The translations under genes and the position numbers were made by a program. A stretch of DNA of 33,884 bases. Origin: Streptomyces goshikiensis. GTDB lineage: Bacteria > Actinomycetota > Actinomycetes > Streptomycetales > Streptomycetaceae. This document shows, piece after piece, positions 1 through 8,490 of this stretch (positions are counted from its first letter, which is position 1; each line of letters opens with the position of its first letter). The stretch covers positions 1 to 33,884 of the forward strand of contig NZ_BMVE01000024.1 of assembly GCF_014650555.1 (NCBI RefSeq), written 5' to 3'. Under the pieces are notes generated by a model that worked only from the letters and a program-made list of their open reading frames with translations, had not been told where the DNA came from and searched no databases.

Positions 1-233
1 GGTGCCGAGTGGGAAGTTCGGCCGAGCGGCGTAGCGGCTGTCGAGCCAGGGTGTAATGGTCGTATCGAAGCTGGCAGCCTTCGGAACAGAGGCCGCGGGC
101 AAGGGTGGGGCGCACCGCCATCGCAGTGCGACGCCGTCCATCGACTGTTCCTCGGTCGGCCGCTGCGCCCCGAGGACATCGACGGCATGTATGTGCCCGA
201 CCACACCACGCTCTGTCTGGCGGGCCAGGGGCT
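1..233. other. no confident gene
   Basis: Several frames stay open here because of the high G+C content, but none has a convincing start, ribosome binding site and recognisable protein together. One plus-strand frame around 135-240 reads LFLGRPLRPEDIDGMYVPDH with good third-position G/C. It could be a gene fragment, but it has no start and runs into the reverse strand of the SDR gene. Confidence 0.3.
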
Positions 234-1223
234 TCACCGAGCGAGGGCCTCCAGGAGGGCGCGCTCGCGCTCGGCGCTCAGGCCCGCCCGGCGCGGCCGG
301 GACAAGCCCGCCTCCCGCTCCCAATGCAGGATGTCCCTGAGCATTTCGACCCGGGGGCGATGGCGCAGGCCGGCTGCGACCGCCGCCGCTCCGCTGCGCG
401 CTCCGAACCCTGCCCACTCCCGGTCGGGCATCCACATGGCCAGCGATTCCGGCCCCATGAACCGCTCCACGCCCTGCGCGAGCAGCCAGTCGGGGTCGGC
501 CTCCACGACCGGCCCGGTGTGCCCGCCCACCTCCCGCGACAGGGCGACCCATTCGGCGAATGGCACGACCGGGCCAACCGCGTCGTATGTGCCGGTCGTC
601 CCGTTCTCCGCGCTGTCCAGCAGCCACGCCACAAGGTCCCGGACGTCGATCGCCTGCGTGAGGAGGTCCGGGGAGTCCGGGACCAGCATGGGCGTCAGCG
701 GGTCGCGGGCAGCGCGAGCCACCCAGTAGCCGGTACGGCCGCTCCCGTCGCCGGGACCGGCGATCAGCCCAGCCCTCGCGATCAGCAGCCGGTCCCCTAC
801 CGCGGCCGCGGAGGCCTTCTCGCAGGCCGCCTTCGCCTCCCCGTACACCTCACGGCCGGTCTCGGCCTGCTCGGCTGCCGGAAGCAGTGCGGCCGACTCA
901 TCCGCGCCCGGCCACGCGTGCTCGGCGTACGCGCTGACCGACGACACGTACGACCAGTGGCGGGCGCGGCCGCCGAGGGCCGCCAGCGCGCTGCGCACGA
1001 AACCGGGTTGCCAGGACACCTCCACCACGGCGTCCCAGTCACGGCCCGCCACGGCCTCGTACACCGTCGGGTCGCGCCGGTCGGCGGCCACCAGACGCGC
1101 GCCCTCGGCCACCCCTCCGCTCTTCCCGCGGGCAAGGCAGGTCACCTGGTGCCCCCGCCCGTGTGCCTGCCGCGAAAACTCGTGGCCAACCCATGCCGTT
1201 CCGCCCAGTACCAAGATCTCCAT
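234..1223 (-). CDS. NAD-dependent epimerase/dehydratase (extended SDR)
   Basis: Predicted cytoplasmic oxidoreductase or epimerase of the extended SDR family, 329 aa. The N-terminus MEILVLGGTAWVG carries the Rossmann glycine motif (GGTAWVG), and YGEAK is the YxxxK catalytic pair. SYVSSVSAYAE before it matches the SDR serine strand. I chose the ATG at 1223 because it places the Rossmann strand at residue 2. A GTG at 1259 would add 12 unlikely residues but overlaps the stop of an upstream fragment (GTGA). The C-terminal 100 residues have the substrate-domain look of isoflavone-reductase or RNA-binding-type SDRs. The substrate cannot be deduced. The gene stands alone apart from gene debris upstream. 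Confidence 0.85.
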   Translation of the reverse strand: MEILVLGGTAWVGHEFSRQAHGRGHQVTCLARGKSGGVAEGARLVAADRRDPTVYEAVAGRDWDAVVEVSWQPGFVRSALAALGGRARHWSYVSSVSAYAEHAWPGADESAALLPAAEQAETGREVYGEAKAACEKASAAAVGDRLLIARAGLIAGPGDGSGRTGYWVARAARDPLTPMLVPDSPDLLTQAIDVRDLVAWLLDSAENGTTGTYDAVGPVVPFAEWVALSREVGGHTGPVVEADPDWLLAQGVERFMGPESLAMWMPDREWAGFGARSGAAAVAAGLRHRPRVEMLRDILHWEREAGLSRPRRAGLSAERERALLEALAR

Positions 1224-1255
1224 CAGCCCACTCGACCACGGCAGACGGGTCCGGG

Positions 1256-1436
1256 TCACGCCCCTTCGCCCAGAGCGGAGCGCCCCGCGAGCACCTCCTC
1301 GCCCGTGATCCCCGCGAACGTGCCGCCGGACGCCCAGACCAGCTTCATCGCTGCGTATGGAACCAAGGCGTCGGGGCTGCCTTCACAGCTCACCCGCCCG
1401 GAGAGCCGGACGCTGTCCGCGTACTTCTCAGAGTGC
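1256..1436 (-). pseudogene. C-terminal gene fragment, 5'-truncated
   Basis: A minus-strand frame reads EKYADSVRLSGRVSCEGSPD, then ALVPYAAMKLVWASGGTFAG and on to a TGA at 1256. Nearly every codon ends in G or C, as in real genes here. Beyond about 1436 the same frame loses this bias and runs under the start of the CPCC gene, and no start codon is seen. I read it as the 3' end of a gene whose front was lost. Its stop overlaps a GTG of the SDR gene (GTGA), so the two may once have formed an operon. I do not recognise the family. Confidence 0.4.
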
Positions 1437-1488
1437 TGACAATGCCCTACTGGAATCTCGTTGGGTTCGGGCGCGACTGGCTCTGAAG

Positions 1489-1878
1489 ATGGGAGGCATG
1501 CATCTGAGGTACCCCTGTGTGTGCTGCGGCCACCTGACGCTGAACGACGGTCCTGACTCCCATCAGATCTGTCCTGTCTGTTTCTGGGAGGACGACGTCG
1601 TGCATGTGCGCTGGCCGGACAGAGCAGGGGGCGCCAACAGGTCGTCGTTGCTCGACGCTCAGCAGGACTTCATCGCAATCGGCGCATGCGAGGGGCGATT
1701 CCTGGAGCAGGTGCGACCGCCTGATGGTGATGAGCCGCTGGATCCGAACTGGCGGCCCATCGATCTGTCGAGGGATCGGTTCGAGTCCTGGGCGGCCTCG
1801 GTGGCTGCTTGGCCTGACGACCTCACGGTGCTGTACTGGTGGCGATACCGGGACAACGGGTTCTGGCGACGCGGTTGA
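1489..1878 (+). CDS. CPCC family cysteine-rich protein
   Basis: Small cytoplasmic protein of about 129 aa. The N-terminus has the cysteine-rich signature YPCVCCGHLTL followed by HQICPVCFWEDD, which is the diagnostic pattern of the CPCC domain: a CxCC pair and a CPVC pair, probably binding one zinc. The rest is acidic and Trp-rich (FESWAASVAAWPDD, YWWRYRDNGFWRRG). The molecular function of the family is not established. The start is uncertain. The ATG at 1489 has no ribosome binding site, and the ATG at 1498 has GGGAGG only one base away. Either keeps the whole domain. It stands alone between gene debris and an IS remnant. Confidence 0.75.
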   Translation: MGGMHLRYPCVCCGHLTLNDGPDSHQICPVCFWEDDVVHVRWPDRAGGANRSSLLDAQQDFIAIGACEGRFLEQVRPPDGDEPLDPNWRPIDLSRDRFESWAASVAAWPDDLTVLYWWRYRDNGFWRRG

Positions 1879-1899
1879 CCATCGAGGCATCTGACCAGG

Positions 1900-2037
1900 T
1901 CAAGCCGCGTTTTCTTCCCGTCCGATGGCGGTGGCCTTCAGCTGTCGGACCATGTCGTCGAGGCTGGTGAAGGAGACGGAGAATCCGGCTCGGCAGGCAG
2001 CGACCAAGTGTCCTGCGGGAAGGCCGGCACCGACGTC
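1900..2037 (-). pseudogene. istB-like (IS21 helper ATPase) remnant
   Basis: The minus strand reads VGAGLPAGHLVAACRAGFSV followed by SFTSLDDMVRQLKATAIG and a stop. This resembles the stretch just after the Walker A loop of IS21-type IstB ATPases (HLA..L..AACRAGYSVYFTSLDDMVR). Only about 45 codons survive: the Walker A lysine loop, the Walker B region, the partner transposase and IS ends are absent. I take it as a decayed insertion-sequence fragment. The match rests on memory of the family pattern. Confidence 0.55.
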
Positions 2038-2054
2038 GAGCGCAACGGCGCGCC

Positions 2055-2094
2055 CGCCACCGCCGCGGCACACCAGTGTGCCGCGGCGGTGGCG
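2055..2094 (-). terminator. hairpin terminator of the I36-like gene
   Basis: A 19-bp perfect stem (2055-2073 with 2076-2094) with a 2-base loop lies 22 bases past the stop of the I36-like gene. It is entirely G+C-rich and has no T run, which is common for Streptomyces terminators. Confidence 0.6.
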
Positions 2095-2115
2095 TGACAC
2101 CCGGTCTGCCCAGGG

Positions 2116-2550
2116 TCAGGGCAGGTTGACCACACGGTGCGACGCGATGTTGTGGTAGAGCGACTTGCCCGCTCCTGAGCCGCCGGGACCGAAGCTCCAG
2201 TCCCGCAGGTCGGGAAGGCCGGCCCCGTTGTAGACCCCGCGCCCGGCGCCGCCGTAGTTGCTGTTGTAGTACACCCAGACGTCGTCGAGGCTGCCCGGGT
2301 AGCGCAGGTTCCAGAGCGAGGCGGCGTTGTTCTTGCACTCGCCCCAGGACGCCGCGCTGCCCGACCAGGATCCGCACTCGTTCTGGTACCAGTAGTCGTA
2401 GTACGCGTGCAGGCGGCCGGTCGGCGGGTTGGGCACGGCGGCCGTCTGCTCCGCGGGCGGGGAGTCGGCGGCGTGGGCGGTGAAGGGCGTGGCCGTGACG
2501 GCCAGTGCGGCAAGTGCCGCGGTGACGAGGACCGTTCGCAAGGACTTCAT
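2116..2550 (-). CDS. secreted peptidase inhibitor I36-like protein
   Basis: Exported protein of 144 aa. Residues 1-28 form a Sec signal peptide: basic MKSLR, hydrophobic core, cleavage near AHA-A. The mature part has two cysteines (NECGSW, GECKNN), which may pair, and repeated aromatic/Gly motifs SLWNLRYPGSLDDVWVYYNS and SNYGGAGRGVYNG. These resemble the beta/gamma-crystallin-like fold of I36 inhibitors such as the Streptomyces metalloproteinase inhibitor. Inhibitory activity is inference. The start ATG has GGGAG five bases upstream. It lies 54 bases after the membrane-anchored gene on the same strand, so co-transcription is likely, and a strong hairpin follows it. Confidence 0.7.
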   Translation of the reverse strand: MKSLRTVLVTAALAALAVTATPFTAHAADSPPAEQTAAVPNPPTGRLHAYYDYWYQNECGSWSGSAASWGECKNNAASLWNLRYPGSLDDVWVYYNSNYGGAGRGVYNGAGLPDLRDWSFGPGGSGAGKSLYHNIASHRVVNLP

Positions 2551-2604
2551 GGTTCTCCCTCAGCTGATGGTTCGGACGATGGTGTTGCGCGGCAGCGGTC
2601 GGGC

Positions 2605-3651
2605 TCACCGCTCGGCGTCGGCCTCGACGACGGCGCGGGCCCGGGGCAGTGCGTCGAGCCGGAACCGGAGCCAGGCGGTGACGTCGTGGCCGTACTTCTC
2701 ACGGAGCTCGGTGTCGTACTTCCGGTCGAGCCGCGCGGCGGTCTCCGCGAGGCCCGAGGACCGGGCGCAGCCGGCTTCGGCCACCGCCATGGCGACCTCC
2801 CGTTCCCGGGGGAAGGGCCGCTCCGGCGGGGGCAGCGCGGCCCGTGCGGCTGCCGGGTCCTGGAACGCGTACCCGGCGGCGTTCATGCACACGGACCACT
2901 TCCGCGTGGCACCGCGGAATTCGCCGTCGGCGATCACCTGCCCGCCCCGCAGGGGCGGCAGCGAGTCGACGGTGACCCGTGCCTGGAACCAGGCCGCCAG
3001 GTCGGGGTACAGGCCGCGCTCGGCCTGCGACTGACACCCGTCAGGACTGCGGCTGATCTTCAGCCCGTCCGGCGCCCGGGCGCTCAGCCCGTCCGGCCGG
3101 GAGCCGTTGGCCGCCGCGATGGCGGGGGCCCTGCGTTCCTGCGGCAGGCTCCGGAAGTACCGCTCGTTGACCCCCTCGGTGCTGATCTCCTCCCTCTTGC
3201 GGTCGAGGTCGCTGCCGTAGCCGTGTCGGCGGGCCCATTCCGGGTCGTCGACGACGTACGGGAAGTCCCGGGCGTCGGGTACCGGCTGTCGGGGCACGGG
3301 CTCGTACACGAAGCCGCGGTCCCGCATGCAGTCGCGGAGCAGGATCTGCTCGGCCGTGTGCAGCAGGTCCGCCTCCGGCTCCGTCACCTCGCGCAGCGGC
3401 TCCCCGGCAGGGGACGCCGTCCGGTGGGCCACGGCCCGTACCGGTGCCGCGCCGCCGTGCCCCGTGGCGGCGGCCCCGGCCCCGACGATGCCCCCGACGC
3501 CCAGGACCGCGGCCGCGAGCAGGATCCGCCGCCGGTATCGGGGGCCTCCCCGGTGTGGCCCAGGTTCCCGGCGCTCGCGCGGTTCTCCTGGCCCGTCCGG
3601 CCCTGCCGCCGCTTGCGGCGGCCCTCCGACCACGTCCCCCTCGCTGGACAT
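2605..3651 (-). CDS. membrane-anchored hypothetical protein
   Basis: Predicted single-pass membrane protein of about 348 aa. A Pro/Gly/Arg-rich cytoplasmic N-terminus (about residues 1-42) is followed by a basic patch RYRRR, one hydrophobic helix ILLAAAVLGVGGIVGAGAAA and a large outer domain. That domain contains conserved-looking Cys-containing motifs (ILLRDCMRDRGF, KWSVCMNAAGYAF, VAEAGCARSSGL) spaced like a helical repeat, which may form disulfides. The ATG at 3651 has GGGG at suitable spacing; a GTG at 3660 is an alternative. It probably shares a transcript with the I36-like gene. Streptomyces genomes carry many proteins of this build with unknown roles. I cannot assign a function. Confidence 0.65.
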   Translation of the reverse strand: MSSEGDVVGGPPQAAAGPDGPGEPRERREPGPHRGGPRYRRRILLAAAVLGVGGIVGAGAAATGHGGAAPVRAVAHRTASPAGEPLREVTEPEADLLHTAEQILLRDCMRDRGFVYEPVPRQPVPDARDFPYVVDDPEWARRHGYGSDLDRKREEISTEGVNERYFRSLPQERRAPAIAAANGSRPDGLSARAPDGLKISRSPDGCQSQAERGLYPDLAAWFQARVTVDSLPPLRGGQVIADGEFRGATRKWSVCMNAAGYAFQDPAAARAALPPPERPFPREREVAMAVAEAGCARSSGLAETAARLDRKYDTELREKYGHDVTAWLRFRLDALPRARAVVEADAER

Positions 3652-3730
3652 CTGCCCCACCCCCGGTGCCTTCTTGTGGTCTGCCGCCTTCGCGACATTC
3701 GAAAGTCTGCCGCCGCGGACCGGTGCCGGT

Positions 3731-3774
3731 CATTGGCGTACGGTGCACGCGCCATTGGTCCTCCGTGCACGCGT
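3731..3774. repeat. two tandem 22-bp repeats in a divergent promoter region
   Basis: CATTGG-N6-GTGCACGCG occurs twice head to tail, at 3731-3752 and 3753-3774, so the copies lie on the same DNA face two helical turns apart. They sit in the 377-base gap (3652-4028) between the membrane-anchored gene and the AraC gene, which read away from each other. This layout fits a regulator binding as a dimer or tandem pair, possibly the adjacent AraC protein. I see no gene in the rest of the gap. Confidence 0.45.
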
Positions 3775-4028
3775 GGCGGACCCGCCCTGGTGAGAACGCG
3801 CCGGACGCGGCGGGGCCCGCCCCGGTCCCCGGAGGCCGACGACGCCTTCCGCTCCGGTGGCCCGCAGGGCGGCTGCCGACGTCCGTCGGCTCCGAGGACT
3901 TCTTCCGCCTGCCCGAACCGGGAGGATCCGGATCAAGCCGCGCGGTGCGGAGCCGCATGGACGGCAGGCAGCGCCCTCCCCAGGATTGAGGACCCTCCGC
4001 ATCGCCCGGCGGAGGCCAGGGGGATTCC

Positions 4029-5021
4029 ATGGGACTGACGGTTTACGACACGGCGGACCTGCCGGCCGAGGACCGGTTCGAATGGTGGCGGGAGGTCGTC
4101 AGCCAGGGGGCCGGCGCCACCGACGTGACGAGCGAGGACCGGGCCGGCTTCGCCGGGAGCATGGAGGTGCTGTCGCTGGGGGCTGCGCGGATCGCCACCC
4201 TGTCCTACGCGGGCCTGCGCTCGCAGCGCACCGCCCGCCTGATCCGCCGGTCCGACCCGGAGACGTACGAGCTGACGCTGCTGCTCGGCGGCACCATGGG
4301 AGTGTCCCAGGCCCGCCAGGAAACCCTCCTGCGGCCCGGGGACTTCAACGTGTGGAGTTCATCGCTCCCCTACGACAGCCAGTCCGCGGGCGAGCCGGAC
4401 GGATCGGCCCGCGCCGTGGTCCTCCATCTGCCCCGGTCCTTCCTCCCCCTGCCCGCAGCCAAGGTCGACCGGCTGCTCGCACACGGCCTCCCCTCCGGGA
4501 GCGGCGTCGCGGCGGTCTTCGCCCGTCACCTCACGTCCGTGGTCCGGGAAGCGCAGTCCCTGACCTCCGTGGACGAGGAGCGCCTCGGCGTCATGACGTG
4601 GGACCTGGCGACCGCGTTCGTCGCCCACCACGTCGACGCCGCGGACCGGTTGCCGCCGCACACCCGGCACCAACTGCTTTTGAAGAGGCTCGATCTGTTC
4701 ATCGAGGACAACCTCGCCGACCCCGCGCTCTCTCCACGCCAGATCGCGGACCGCCACCACATCTCGGTGCGGCTCCTGCACCGGCTCTTCGCGGACCGGA
4801 AGGAGACGGTGTCACAGACGATCCGCCGACGCCGGCTGGAGCGCTGCTCGGCCGACCTGGTGGATCCGCGACTCCGGGCCCTGCCCGTGCACGAGGTGGG
4901 CAGGCGGTGGGGTTTCACCGACGCGGCTGGCTTCAGCCGTACCTTCCGCGGCGCCTACGGATGGACGCCGGGGGAACACCGGCGCACGCGGCCGGCCGGC
5001 TTTATGGCCTCGGCGGGATGA
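4029..5021 (+). CDS. AraC family transcriptional regulator
   Basis: Cytoplasmic DNA-binding regulator, 330 aa. Residues about 1-190 form the AraC-binding-like (cupin-type) sensor domain: LPAEDRFEWWREVVS at the start, RRSDPETYELTLLLGG and LLRPGDFNVW in the cupin core. The C-terminal 100 residues hold the two helix-turn-helix motifs: DPALSPRQIADRHHISVRLL for the first, and VGRRWGFTDAAGFSRTFRGA for the second, ending YGWTPGEHR. The ATG follows AGGGGG at suitable spacing. Its 3' end overlaps the convergent hydrolase gene by 20 bases. A control role over flanking genes is plausible but inferred. Confidence 0.9.
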   Translation: MGLTVYDTADLPAEDRFEWWREVVSQGAGATDVTSEDRAGFAGSMEVLSLGAARIATLSYAGLRSQRTARLIRRSDPETYELTLLLGGTMGVSQARQETLLRPGDFNVWSSSLPYDSQSAGEPDGSARAVVLHLPRSFLPLPAAKVDRLLAHGLPSGSGVAAVFARHLTSVVREAQSLTSVDEERLGVMTWDLATAFVAHHVDAADRLPPHTRHQLLLKRLDLFIEDNLADPALSPRQIADRHHISVRLLHRLFADRKETVSQTIRRRRLERCSADLVDPRLRALPVHEVGRRWGFTDAAGFSRTFRGAYGWTPGEHRRTRPAGFMASAG

Positions 5022-6705
5022 CGGGGAGCAGGAGGCGGGCGGGTCGGTCCGGGCCCCAGTGCAGGGTGCAGCTTCCCCGGGTGCGGGTCCTGTAGGACGC
5101 GGGGAACTGGCCGGTCAGCGGGTTGCGCGGGGACAGCCAGCGGCCGGCGACGACCAGCCGGAGCTGCTCCCCCGCGCGGAACAGTGTCGAGGAGGCGCCG
5201 AGCGCGATGTCGACGGGGACGACCTGCCCCGCCGAGACGGGTTCGCGCACCAGACAGGCCGGCACGGGCTCGAAGGGGCGCGACAGGTCGGCCTCGAGCG
5301 CCCGCAGGGCGAGGTTCTGCCACCCGGTGGCGACGCGGTCGCGGCCGTACCCGTAGGAGCCCTCGAACGGGACGAACCGGCCCCCGCTCCATTTCTCGAC
5401 GCCCACGACGAGATCGAGGTCGTCGGCGTCGTGGAGCTCGACGTACAGCCGCAGCGCCATGGGGCCGGTGAGTTCCGTGTCCTCCCTGACCGTCCAGCCG
5501 AACCGGGCGCCTTGCCGGCGGACGTCGAAGGAGAGCGATCCCGGCGCGGGCGGCGGATCGGCGGCGAGGCCCCCGGCGGTGAGGTAGGCGGGCGTCCACC
5601 GGGTGCGCTCCAGCGGCCATGACTCCTCGTTACGCACCTCCACCACGTGGTCGGCGCGGTCCCGGACCTCCAGCCGGATGCGGGGCAGCGGCGGTACGTC
5701 CCGCCCCTTCAGGTGGCGTTCGAAGAAGCGCAGCTGGGCCGCGCGGGCTTCCTGGTCGTAGAAGACGGCCCACTTGCCACCGCGGTGGGTGTACAGGTGC
5801 CGCTCCGCGGAGGAGATCCCCTCGAATCCGGCGAGCGACCCGCGGCTGTGGAGGTTGTTGTCGGAGAAGCTGCCGCAGACCAGCGCGGGCACCTCGATCG
5901 CGGACAGGTCGGGGTCGAGGGACCGGTACCAGGCGTCGATCACCGGCCGGCGGGCGCTCTCCCGCCGGAACGAGTAGGTCTGCCGGACCTTCTTCAGTCC
6001 GAGGTCCCACAGTCTGAGGAATCCGTTCTCCTCCACGCCGCCGGGGCGCGCCAGCCCTCGGTAGGCGTTCGTGAACCCCTCCCACGGTGCGATCGCCTTC
6101 AGCGACGGCGGCCGGGTGGACGCCGCCCGCCACTGCGTGAGCGCCAGGTACGACACGCCGAGCATCCCGACGGCCCCGCTGCTCCACGGCTGGGCCGCGG
6201 CCCACTCGATCAGGTCGTGGACGTCCTCGCCCTCCTGGGGCGACAGCAGCGACCCGACGCCGTCGGAGGTGCCCGCGCCCCGGAGGTCGCAGTTCACCAC
6301 CGCGTAGCCCTGCCCGACCCACCACACCGGGTCGGGTCCCTCCCAGGTCGTGAGCGACGAGAACACCAGGGGGCCGGTCTGGCGCATGACCCGGTAGCGG
6401 AAGGACAGCTTGGGACGACCCGAGGCGGTGAACTCGGGGAGGTCGTCCTTCCCGTACGGGTGGGCGAAGAGGATCACCGGCACAGGGGCGCCATCCGGCG
6501 GCCGGTGGACGTTGACGCGCAGGACCGTGCCGTCCCGGGTGACGACCGGGCGGTCGTTCTCGACGAGCACCCTGCCCGGCTCCGGGCGGTACACCGAGAT
6601 GTCCGGCCGCACCATCCCCGCGAGGCGCCCGAGGGCGTACCGGCCCCGTCCCGGCCGGCACCACGGCTTGTCGTGCCCGGCTTCGTCATCGCGGCTACTG
6701 CTCAT
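5002..6705 (-). CDS. CocE/NonD family hydrolase (X-Pro dipeptidyl-peptidase-like)
   Basis: Hydrolase of 567 aa related to cocaine esterase and S15 peptidases. The alpha/beta-hydrolase domain starts around residue 50 (VTRDGTVLRVNVHRP, VILFAHPYGKDD). The nucleophile elbow is GMLGVSYLALTQW (Ser in GVSY). CGSFSDNNLHSRGS marks the acid strand. The His region YTHRGGKWAVFY departs from the usual GPWxH form. The C-terminal 200 residues (SFDVRRQGARFGWT onward to VVAGRWLSPRNP) form the jelly-roll domain typical of the family. I chose ATG 6705, preceded by GGGAG eight bases away, over 6744. No signal peptide is seen. It likely cleaves an ester or amide of unknown identity. Confidence 0.85.
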   Translation of the reverse strand: MSSSRDDEAGHDKPWCRPGRGRYALGRLAGMVRPDISVYRPEPGRVLVENDRPVVTRDGTVLRVNVHRPPDGAPVPVILFAHPYGKDDLPEFTASGRPKLSFRYRVMRQTGPLVFSSLTTWEGPDPVWWVGQGYAVVNCDLRGAGTSDGVGSLLSPQEGEDVHDLIEWAAAQPWSSGAVGMLGVSYLALTQWRAASTRPPSLKAIAPWEGFTNAYRGLARPGGVEENGFLRLWDLGLKKVRQTYSFRRESARRPVIDAWYRSLDPDLSAIEVPALVCGSFSDNNLHSRGSLAGFEGISSAERHLYTHRGGKWAVFYDQEARAAQLRFFERHLKGRDVPPLPRIRLEVRDRADHVVEVRNEESWPLERTRWTPAYLTAGGLAADPPPAPGSLSFDVRRQGARFGWTVREDTELTGPMALRLYVELHDADDLDLVVGVEKWSGGRFVPFEGSYGYGRDRVATGWQNLALRALEADLSRPFEPVPACLVREPVSAGQVVPVDIALGASSTLFRAGEQLRLVVAGRWLSPRNPLTGQFPASYRTRTRGSCTLHWGPDRPARLLLPVIPPRP

Positions 6706-6829
6706 CGAACCGGCTCCCGTACCCCCGAATCCATGATCTGGCACTCAGGACAAACGATGGCAAGGGGCGCAGGCGTCGGCAACTCGGGGCCGCTTCGGTG
6801 CGCCGGTCGCCCGCTTGCCGGCGGAGCCG

Positions 6830-7669
6830 TCAGGGGCGGGTGAGGAACTTCTCCAGGACGGTGTTGAACTCGTCGGGGTTCTCCAGGAACGGGAAGTGCG
6901 AGGCGGCCGATTCCCTGGGGAAGACGTGGAGTTCGGCGGCCGGGATGCGTGCGGCAATGTACCTCTGGGAGTGCGGGTCGACGTGGCTGCCCTCGCAGCC
7001 GAGGACCAGGGTGGGCCTGTCGATGCGGGGCAGTACGTCGCGCCAGTCCTGCGCGCAGTGGTCGAAGAGCAGGGGGACGCCCGCGTACGCGGGGGTGGAT
7101 TCGATCTCGTCGGCGACGAAGGCGAGCAGGGCGGCGTCGGTGGTGTCGCCGGTGAACATCGAGCGCACGAACTCCTGCCGGGCCCGGCGGCCGTCGGGTC
7201 CGGAGAGGGCGGCGCCGAGGTCGAGCAGTCCGCTGACGTCGAAGATCGCACCGGATTCACGCTGTTCGGTCTCGGTCATCCAGGGCACCGCGGCGACCGC
7301 GGCGGGCTGGTCCACGATGACGAGCCGGCGGATGCGGTCGGTGCCGTACTGGTCGATGAAGCTCCACCAGACCGAGGCGCCCATCGACCAGCCCAGTGCG
7401 TCGAACGCGGACAGTCCGAGGTGCTCGACCAGTTCGAGGACGTCGCGGGAGAGCCGGGCGATGCGGTAGCCGTGGTGGGGTTTCGCGGAGCGGCCGTGGC
7501 CGCGCAGGTCCACCGTTACGACGCGCCGCCCGGCGGAGAGCTCCTCGAACTGGTGGCGGAACATCTCCTGGGTCTGCCCCCAGCCGTGCAGCATGAGCAG
7601 GGGCGTCCCCTCACCGCCGCTGTCACGGTAGGCGAGACGGACCCCGTCACCGCTGGTGAAGTCCTCCAC
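6830..7669 (-). CDS. alpha/beta-hydrolase
   Basis: Predicted cytoplasmic hydrolase, 279 aa, of the haloperoxidase/lipase-like alpha/beta-hydrolase group. Visible elements are the oxyanion strand LLMLHGWGQTQEMF, the DLRGHGRS motif, the nucleophile elbow LGWSMGASVWW (Ser in GWSMG), and the C-terminal His in SAASHFPFLENPDEFN. The start is a GTG at 7669 with GAAGGAAG just upstream, which gives the usual N-terminus (VEDFTSGDGVRLAYRDSG). It lies 51 bases after the preceding hydrolase gene on the same strand, probably in one operon with it and the AraC gene. The substrate is unknown. Confidence 0.85.
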   Translation of the reverse strand: MEDFTSGDGVRLAYRDSGGEGTPLLMLHGWGQTQEMFRHQFEELSAGRRVVTVDLRGHGRSAKPHHGYRIARLSRDVLELVEHLGLSAFDALGWSMGASVWWSFIDQYGTDRIRRLVIVDQPAAVAAVPWMTETEQRESGAIFDVSGLLDLGAALSGPDGRRARQEFVRSMFTGDTTDAALLAFVADEIESTPAYAGVPLLFDHCAQDWRDVLPRIDRPTLVLGCEGSHVDPHSQRYIAARIPAAELHVFPRESAASHFPFLENPDEFNTVLEKFLTRP

Positions 7670-7720
7670 GGTCTTCCTTCTTCCTCTTGGTGCTGTGGGT
7701 GGGTGGCGCATCGCCGACGC

Positions 7721-8446
7721 TCACTCCGGGCGGAGCGCGTGGACGGCCCGGATGATGACGTCGGCCACGAGGCCCGGCTGGGAGAGGGTGATCGCGTGGG
7801 AGGCGGTCTCCGCCTCCTGGACCGACGCTCCGGCGCGATGAGCGGTGAACCGTTGGATCTCGGGGGGCATCGCCCGGTCGGCGCCGGTGATCAGCGCCCA
7901 CGTGGGCTTGCTGCGCCAGGCCGCGACCGGAGCGGTGTCGGTGAGGGTGCTCTCGGCGATGGGGCGCTGGATCGCGGCCAGGACCTGCGCGAGGTCCGCT
8001 GCGACGTCGGCCGCGAAGACTTCGGGGTAGGCGTCGGCGCGGATGGTGAGCTCCGTGCCCGGGCCCTCGTCGGCGCGGGGACACGGCGAGCGTTGCAGGG
8101 AGGCGACCGCCGGCGCGGGGGCGAAGCGGTCCTGGAGGTCCGTATAGCTTTCCCCGGCCTCGGGGAGGTAGGAGGACACGTAGACCAGGCCGAGGATCCT
8201 GGCCGCCGCCCCTGCCGCGGTGATCACGGCCCCTCCGTAGGCGTGGCCGACCAGGACCACCGGGCCGTCGATCCGGTCGAGGAAGGCGCTGAGGTAGGCA
8301 GCGTCGTACGCGAGGCCGCGCAGCGGGGTGGCGGCGGCGAGGACCGGGACGCGGTGGCGCTGGAGTTCGGCGACGACACCGATCCAGCTGCTGGTGTCGG
8401 TGAACCCGCCGTGGACGAGGACGACGCTCGGGACGGTGGTCGGCAT
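7721..8446 (-). CDS. alpha/beta-hydrolase lacking the usual nucleophile Ser
   Basis: Protein of 241 aa with the compact alpha/beta-hydrolase fold (EstC-like). The N-terminal PSVVLVHGGFTDTSSW contains the oxyanion HGG. The expected nucleophile elbow GHSYGG reads GHAYGG: codon GCC at the serine position. The final His is present (ETASHAITLSQP), and WALITGADRAMPP marks the acid strand. With Ala at the elbow, classical Ser hydrolysis should fail, so the protein may bind a ligand or use another chemistry. The ATG at 8446 has AAAGG eight bases upstream. It lies between the AraC gene and a second hydrolase, all on the minus strand with gaps of 44 and 51 bases. Confidence 0.8.
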   Translation of the reverse strand: MPTTVPSVVLVHGGFTDTSSWIGVVAELQRHRVPVLAAATPLRGLAYDAAYLSAFLDRIDGPVVLVGHAYGGAVITAAGAAARILGLVYVSSYLPEAGESYTDLQDRFAPAPAVASLQRSPCPRADEGPGTELTIRADAYPEVFAADVAADLAQVLAAIQRPIAESTLTDTAPVAAWRSKPTWALITGADRAMPPEIQRFTAHRAGASVQEAETASHAITLSQPGLVADVIIRAVHALRPE

Positions 8447-8490
8447 TGACGGGGCCTTTCCAGGCGGGGCGGCGTCCGGAGGTTCTTCGG

